A stretch of 19,101 bases of DNA, taken from assembly GCA_910577995.1 (NCBI GenBank), contig CAJTND010000022.1, positions 1 through 19,101 on the forward strand. Reading direction: 5' to 3'. Every line of letters starts with the position of its first letter. Positions within the stretch are counted from its first letter, which is position 1. The position numbers and the translations under genes are program-made. Positions 15,813 to 19,101 of the stretch are shown piece by piece. The DNA is from an uncultured Christensenella sp. (GTDB lineage: Bacteria; Bacillota; Clostridia; Christensenellales; Pumilibacteraceae). A model generated the notes under the pieces. That model was given only the letters and a program-made list of their open reading frames with translations, did no database searches and was not told where the DNA came from.

Positions 15813-16694
15813 ATGGACGCACTCAATAAATGGCTTACCGACACGCTCGGCGCATGGACGCTCGATTTTTACGGACTGTTCATCATACTTACCGCCGCGC
15901 TCGCCCTCGCGCTCATCGTCACGGTCATAGCCGTCGCGGTCTGCCACGCAAAAAACAAAAAGAAGATAAAACGGCTCAAAGAACAAGCCGATACCGGCGC
16001 CGCCGCGCAAGGCACCGACGAGCTCGACGCGGCGCGGCTCGCCTCGCTCAATAACGCGCTTATACAAAAGCAGAACGAGATTGACGAGCTAAACGCGCGC
16101 ATCGCGACGCTCGAAGCCGAACGGACGACCGACGAACCGCTCGTCGACGACGCTACGCCCATCGACTTCGACGGAGCGGATACGATAACCGCCGACACCG
16201 CGCAAGATACGACCGACGACGAAGCACAACGCGCCGAAGCCGCCGAAGCGGAAAAAGCATACCGTGCGGAGACCGAAGCGCGTATCAACGATCTTTACCG
16301 CACTATAAACGAACTCGACCAAACAAACCGCGACCAAGCGGACGAGATAAACCTGCTCAAAGCAGAAAACGCGCAGATAAAAGCGCAAGCGTTACAGCAA
16401 CGCATCGCCGACGCCGCGGACAAGCCCGAAAAGACCGCTGCGCCGGGCGACGAAGATGACGATGAATACGACGAGTATTTCGACGACTACGGCGACGAGA
16501 ACTCCGCAGTCAAAGTTACGCTCAAATTCGACCGCATGCGCAACGCATGGATAATACTCCGTTCGGACACCGACAGAACGTATCGCCGCCTCGCCACCAA
16601 GCAGGAAGCGCTCGTCGTCGCAAAGGACCTCGCACGCCGCCTGCACGCTCAACTCGTGGTCCACAAAAAAGACGGCAAGTTCCAACGCGTGTGA
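15813..16694 (+). CDS. Membrane-anchored coiled-coil protein with DUF2188-like C-terminus
   Basis: 293 residues. The ATG at 15813 has AAGGAG 10 nt upstream and a perfect promoter before that. One TM helix (about 19-45) is followed by a basic patch (KNKKKIKRLK), which puts the bulk of the protein in the cytoplasm. Residues 70-105 and 137-200 are Glu/Gln/Ala-rich with heptad character and should form coiled coils. Residues 213-230 are very acidic (EDDDEYDEYFDDYGDE). The last 60 residues (about 233-293, with NAWIILR, ATKQEALVVAKDLAR and LVVHKKDGKFQ) resemble DUF2188, a small domain of unknown function ending in VVH..DG. It is the only plus-strand gene in the window. A scaffold or envelope role is possible, but no function can be assigned. 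Confidence 0.88.
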   Translation: MDALNKWLTDTLGAWTLDFYGLFIILTAALALALIVTVIAVAVCHAKNKKKIKRLKEQADTGAAAQGTDELDAARLASLNNALIQKQNEIDELNARIATLEAERTTDEPLVDDATPIDFDGADTITADTAQDTTDDEAQRAEAAEAEKAYRAETEARINDLYRTINELDQTNRDQADEINLLKAENAQIKAQALQQRIADAADKPEKTAAPGDEDDDEYDEYFDDYGDENSAVKVTLKFDRMRNAWIILRSDTDRTYRRLATKQEALVVAKDLARRLHAQLVVHKKDGKFQRV

Positions 16695-16710
16695 TTTTAA
16701 GTAAAAATCA
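16692..16710 (+). terminator. Weak A/T-rich hairpin at the stop codon
   Basis: TGATTTT-AAGTA-AAAATCA forms a 7-bp stem that includes the TGA stop. No T run follows, so it is a poor terminator by itself. Confidence 0.3.
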
Positions 16711-16721
16711 GCGCAAGATCT

Positions 16722-16767
16722 ATGTCATGTATGTTTTGTCACCCATGTCATGCATGTTTTGTCATCC
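16722..16767. repeat. Two tandem copies of a 23-bp unit
   Basis: 16722-16744 and 16745-16767 are the same 23-bp unit (starting ATGTCATG, ending GTCAYCC) with two differences. The second copy runs into the GAGCGNAGCGA hairpin that follows. Confidence 0.85.
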
Positions 16768-16784
16768 TGAGCGGAGCGAAGGAT
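16764..16784. repeat. GAGCGNAGCGA-loop hairpin, copy 1
   Basis: Arms ATCCT (16764-16768) and AGGAT (16780-16784) enclose GAGCGGAGCGA. It lies in the 608-bp stretch between the DUF2188-like gene and proS, which holds only repeats and the proS terminator; I see no gene there. Confidence 0.8.
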
Positions 16785-16854
16785 CTCAACTACTTGATCT
16801 TCGGCGAGCATGGATCGCTCAGAGTGACTTACGGATGTGACGGAGATAAACCAC

Positions 16855-16980
16855 CCGACACGCCGTCGCTTCCCGCTTACGCACCTATACCCGACACGCC
16901 GTCGCTTCCCCTTACGCCACTATACCAGACACACCGTCGCTTCCCCTTACGCCACTATACCAGACACACCGTCGCTTCCC
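16855..16980. repeat. Tandem 35-36-bp repeat, about 3.6 copies
   Basis: Units start at 16855, 16891, 16926 and 16961, each with CGCCGTCGCTTCCC or CACCGTCGCTTCCC followed by a TACGCNCCTATAC-like tail. Units two and three differ at only a few bases. The last unit leads directly into the two-hairpin element at 16975. There are no unique spacers, so it is not CRISPR. Confidence 0.85.
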
Positions 16981-17026
16981 CCTTTCGGGGGAAGTGGTTT
17001 TGAGCGTAGCGAAAAACCGATAGGGG
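16961..17026 (+). repeat. Two-hairpin dispersed element, copy B (left copy of the 63-bp direct repeat)
   Basis: Hairpin 1: CTTCCCCC (16975-16982)/GGGGGAAG (16987-16994). Hairpin 2: GGTTTT (16996-17001), loop GAGCGTAGCGA, AAAACC (17013-17018). GATAGGGG follows. Bases 16961-17023 match 19039-19101 with one mismatch. Confidence 0.88.
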
Positions 17027-17075
17027 CTTTATTGTATTGATTGCTTTACTATTCTATTCCTGTTCTACCGTAATG

Positions 17076-17120
17076 CCCCCTCTGCCCTCGCTACGCTCGG
17101 ACACCTCCCCCCAACGGGGG
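17076..17120 (-). repeat. Two-hairpin dispersed element, copy C, inverted
   Basis: On the minus strand a C5/G5 hairpin (17108-17120) is followed by the GAGCGTAGCGA loop (17088-17098) with short arms CC/GG, then AGGGGGC. The order matches copy B in opposite orientation, with diverged arms. Confidence 0.7.
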
Positions 17121-17147
17121 CGGCGAAGGCGTTTCAAGTGCAACCCC

Positions 17148-17193
17148 GTCGCTTCCCCCACTCGGGGGAAGTGGCACGAAGTGCCGATAGGGG
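17148..17193 (+). repeat. Two-hairpin dispersed element, copy D, variant second hairpin
   Basis: Hairpin 1 arms CTTCCCCC (17152-17159)/GGGGGAAG (17164-17171) as in copy B but with loop ACTC. Hairpin 2 is replaced by GGCAC-GAA-GTGCC (17173-17185), which keeps pairing with a different sequence. CGATAGGGG and CTTTAT follow as in copy B. Confidence 0.8.
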
Positions 17194-17248
17194 CTTTATG
17201 GTAACGACCGACGAAAAACGCAAGACAAAGGAAGCAGTCATTCCCGAC

Positions 17249-17282
17249 AAAAAAAGCCCCGACACACCGTCGGAGCTTTTTT
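17249..17282 (-). terminator. Intrinsic terminator of proS
   Basis: Arms AAAAAAGC (17250-17257)/GCTTTTTT (17275-17282) and CCGAC/GTCGG around loop ACACC, with one C-A mismatch. On the minus strand it ends in seven T, 20 bp after the proS stop. The A and T runs on both sides make it likely to work in both directions. Confidence 0.88.
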
Positions 17283-17302
17283 CATATTGCAAATATCAAT
17301 TA

Positions 17303-18748
17303 TCAATACGCGCGCGCGAAGTAGATACGATGCTTCGACTTCTTGCCGCAGCACACGCATTTATGCGTCGTCGCGCCCTTTTGGTCGCTGTGGAACACGC
17401 GAGAGGTCGCGGCATATTCCTGCTTGATCTTATCCTCGCACGCGCGGTCGCCGCACCAGTACGCGTCGGCGAAGTTCCCGCCGTCGAGCGCGGCGGACAG
17501 CTCCGCCATGTCCTTGACCGCAACGATATGCGACTCGGTAAAAGCCTTCGCGCGGGCGAGCATATTATCGGCGATATCCTCGAGGTATGCGGACACAGTC
17601 ATCTCGCAGCTGTCTATGGGCAGTTCCAGCTTGTCGCCGGTATCGCGGCGGCAGGTCATCACCATACCGCGCTCGAGATCGCGCGGTCCTACCTCGATCC
17701 GCAGCGGCACGCCGCGCAATTCCCAGTGATTGAACTTGAACCCGGGCGAAAGATCGCGTTCGTCAAGCTCGACGCGCAGATCGCGCTCGCGCAGCGTGTC
17801 CGCAAGCGCGCGCGCTTTTTCGACGACGTGGGGATTCTTCGCCGCGGCGATAGGCACGATAACGACCTGTATCGGCGCGACTTCGGGCGGCAGGCAAAGC
17901 CCGCGCTCGTCGCCGTGCGCCATGATGATAGCGCCGATGAGCCGCGTGGAAATGCCCCAGGACGCCTGGTACACATACTTATGAGTTCCGTCCTTGTCAA
18001 GGAACTTTATATCGAACGCCTTCGCAAAATTATCCCCGAGATAGTGCGTCGTGCCCGCTTGGAGCGACTTGCCGTCCTTCATCATCGCTTCCATGCCGTA
18101 TGTCGCGACCGCCCCGGCAAACTTCTCCTTCTCCGACTTTCTGCCGCACAGCACGGGCAAAGCCAAAACGTTGTTGGCGATGTCCTCGTAAACGCCGAGC
18201 ATCTCGCGCGCGTCGCCGTCCGCCTCCTCGGCGGTAGCGAACGCTGTATGCCCTTCCTGCCACAGGAATTCGCTCGTCCTGAGGAAGGGGCGCGTCGTCT
18301 TTTCCCAACGCACGACGTTAGCCCACTGATTGAGTTTGAGCGGCAGATCGCGGTACGACTCTATCCATTTCGCGTACATATTGCCGATCACAGTCTCGGA
18401 AGTCGGGCGCAGCACGAGCTTTTCCGCAAGCTCGGTCTCGCCGACGTGAGTAACCGTCGCGACCTCGGGCGCAAACCCCTCGACGTGCTCCGCCTCGCGC
18501 ATGAGGAAAGACTGCGGTATCAGCATCGGGAAATACGCATTCTTTACCCCGTGTTTTTTGAACCGCTTATCCGCCTGCGCCTGTATGAGTTCCCATACGG
18601 CATAGCCGTAAGGACGAAACACCATAGTGCCCTTGACGGGCCCGTAATCGCAAAGCTCCGATTTAAGACACACGTCAGTATACCACTTGGTGTAATCGCC
18701 GTTGATATCGGCTATCTGATTGACAAACCTTTCTTTATCCGCCGCCAT
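17303..18748 (-). CDS. proS: Prolyl-tRNA synthetase, short (eukaryote/archaeal-like) form
   Basis: 481 residues from the ATG at 18748, which has GGAGG 9 nt upstream; the frame stays open to 18874 but that part crosses the promoter. It attaches proline to tRNA(Pro) in the cytoplasm. Class II motifs are visible: motif 1 around GTMVFRPYGYAVWELIQ (40-56), the proline/ATP-site LRPTSETVIG (113-122), motif 2 with FLRTSEFLWQEGHTAF (155-170), and motif 3 in ERGLCLPPEVAPIQVV. There is no editing insertion between motifs 2 and 3, the mark of the short form found in archaea, eukaryotes and many Clostridia. An anticodon-binding domain follows (about 290-400), then a C-terminal zinc-site domain (WCGDRAC 431-437 and CVCCGK 464-469) ending in Tyr481, as is usual for this form. 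It stands alone with its own promoter and terminator. Confidence 0.97.
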   Translation of the reverse strand: MAADKERFVNQIADINGDYTKWYTDVCLKSELCDYGPVKGTMVFRPYGYAVWELIQAQADKRFKKHGVKNAYFPMLIPQSFLMREAEHVEGFAPEVATVTHVGETELAEKLVLRPTSETVIGNMYAKWIESYRDLPLKLNQWANVVRWEKTTRPFLRTSEFLWQEGHTAFATAEEADGDAREMLGVYEDIANNVLALPVLCGRKSEKEKFAGAVATYGMEAMMKDGKSLQAGTTHYLGDNFAKAFDIKFLDKDGTHKYVYQASWGISTRLIGAIIMAHGDERGLCLPPEVAPIQVVIVPIAAAKNPHVVEKARALADTLRERDLRVELDERDLSPGFKFNHWELRGVPLRIEVGPRDLERGMVMTCRRDTGDKLELPIDSCEMTVSAYLEDIADNMLARAKAFTESHIVAVKDMAELSAALDGGNFADAYWCGDRACEDKIKQEYAATSRVFHSDQKGATTHKCVCCGKKSKHRIYFARAY

Positions 18749-18782
18749 AAATAAATGCCTCCGTGAAATGGTTACATGATAC

Positions 18783-18811
18783 ATTGTATCACAATTATTC
18801 TGCCACGTCAA
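18783..18811 (-). promoter_or_regulatory. Promoter of proS with palindrome over the -10
   Basis: Minus strand: -35 TTGACG (18806-18811), 17-bp spacer, -10 TACAAT (18783-18788). The -10 sits inside GATACATTGTATC (18778-18790), a palindrome with 6-bp arms. The leader is only about 28 nt, too short for a T-box. Confidence 0.82.
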
Positions 18812-18895
18812 ATACACAGCGTGTCTTGACCGAACTAAGCTTGCTCGTCCCATCGCGCCCCGCATACCCGACACGCCGCCACCACCCGTTTTGTC

Positions 18896-18917
18896 ACTCT
18901 GAGCGCAAGCGAAGAGT
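18896..18917. repeat. GAGCGNAGCGA-type hairpin, copy E
   Basis: Arms ACTCT (18896-18900) and AGAGT (18913-18917) enclose GAGCGCAAGCGA, a one-base-longer form of the loop of copy 1. The arms differ from copy 1 but stay complementary. The stretch from 18812 to the right edge holds only repeats; I see no gene in it. Confidence 0.78.
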
Positions 18918-18936
18918 CTCGACCTTATGTCACGCC

Positions 18937-19052
18937 GTCGCTTACACCCTCGCGCCTCATATACCCGTCACCCCGTCGCTTACACCCTCGCGCGTCCTAT
19001 ACTCGTCACCACGTCGCTTCCCCATCGCGCCCCGCATACAGACACGCCGTCG
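18937..19052. repeat. Degenerate tandem repeat, GTCGCTT units every 36-38 bp
   Basis: GTCGCTT recurs at 18937, 18975, 19013 and 19049, followed in the first two units by ACACCCTCGCGC. It is related to the left-hand tandem array at 16855-16980. Confidence 0.75.
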
Positions 19053-19101
19053 CTTCCCCCTTTCGGGGGAAGTGGTTTTGAGCGTAGCGAAAAACCGATA
19101 G
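19039..19101 (+). repeat. Two-hairpin dispersed element, copy F (right copy of the 63-bp direct repeat), cut by window edge
   Basis: Same hairpins as copy B: CTTCCCCC/GGGGGAAG (19053-19072) and GGTTTT-GAGCGTAGCGA-AAAACC (19074-19096). One mismatch to 16961-17023. The element probably continues as AGGGGC beyond the edge. Confidence 0.88.

Noticed and set aside
16855..16980. CRISPR-like repeat array
   Set aside because: Units abut directly with no unique spacers of constant length, the repeats are diverged, and no cas gene is present.
16837..17040. Short open frames in the repeat region before proS
   Set aside because: They are made of repeat units and translate to Pro/Thr/Arg-rich low-complexity sequence with no ribosome site.
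17321..17331. Alternating CG run (possible Z-DNA)
   Set aside because: It is short and lies within proS codons for the conserved ARAY end.
18749..18782. T-box leader upstream of proS
   Set aside because: Only about 28 nt lie between the predicted start of transcription and the ATG.

Overview
The window reads as chromosome from a Gram-positive anaerobe of the Clostridia type. The grounds are RecD2 rather than RecBCD-type helicase, lipobox lipoproteins, a GHKL kinase paired with a LytTR regulator, the short eukaryote/archaeal-like prolyl-tRNA synthetase, strong Shine-Dalgarno sites, and large surface proteins with Cys-rich 'CGKC' modules seen in gut Firmicutes. The DNA is GC-rich, yet ATA is a common Ile codon. 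The genus cannot be told from the sequence alone. Nine of the ten complete or partial genes downstream and upstream of the single plus-strand gene lie on the minus strand.

Reading in minus-strand transcription order, from right to left: (i) proS (17303-18748) stands alone with its own promoter and terminator and is bracketed by repeat-rich non-coding DNA. One 63-bp element there is present on both sides with a single mismatch. (ii) A divergent pair of consensus promoters near 15640-15780 drives a membrane-anchored coiled-coil protein with a DUF2188-like end (plus strand) and a LytTR response regulator/GHKL histidine kinase pair (minus strand). The regulator appears to be leaderless, and its 3' end carries a run of 13 G just before the overlapping kinase start. 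(iii) After a strong terminator comes a four-gene surface locus (5413-13404): a small two-TM protein, a 1497-residue membrane-anchored GH3 glycosidase with the domain order reversed and two carbohydrate-binding-like modules, a CBM-bearing lipoprotein, and a lipoprotein alpha/beta-hydrolase (esterase-like). (iv) A housekeeping operon from a consensus promoter at 5287-5315: metK, recD2, a YacL-like membrane protein with a decayed PIN domain, and a polytopic membrane protein that runs off the left edge.

The surface locus looks like a small polysaccharide-processing system: the GH3 enzyme would cleave glycosidic bonds, the esterase would remove acyl groups, and the CBM lipoprotein would hold the substrate at the membrane. 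Its position directly after the sensor pair suggests, but does not prove, regulation by it.

The most unusual items are the poly-G tract between regulator and kinase, the family of dispersed hairpins that share a GAGCGNAGCGA loop with covarying stems, and the PIN-domain protein that has lost expected catalytic acids. I found no CRISPR array, phage, IS element, tRNA or rRNA.
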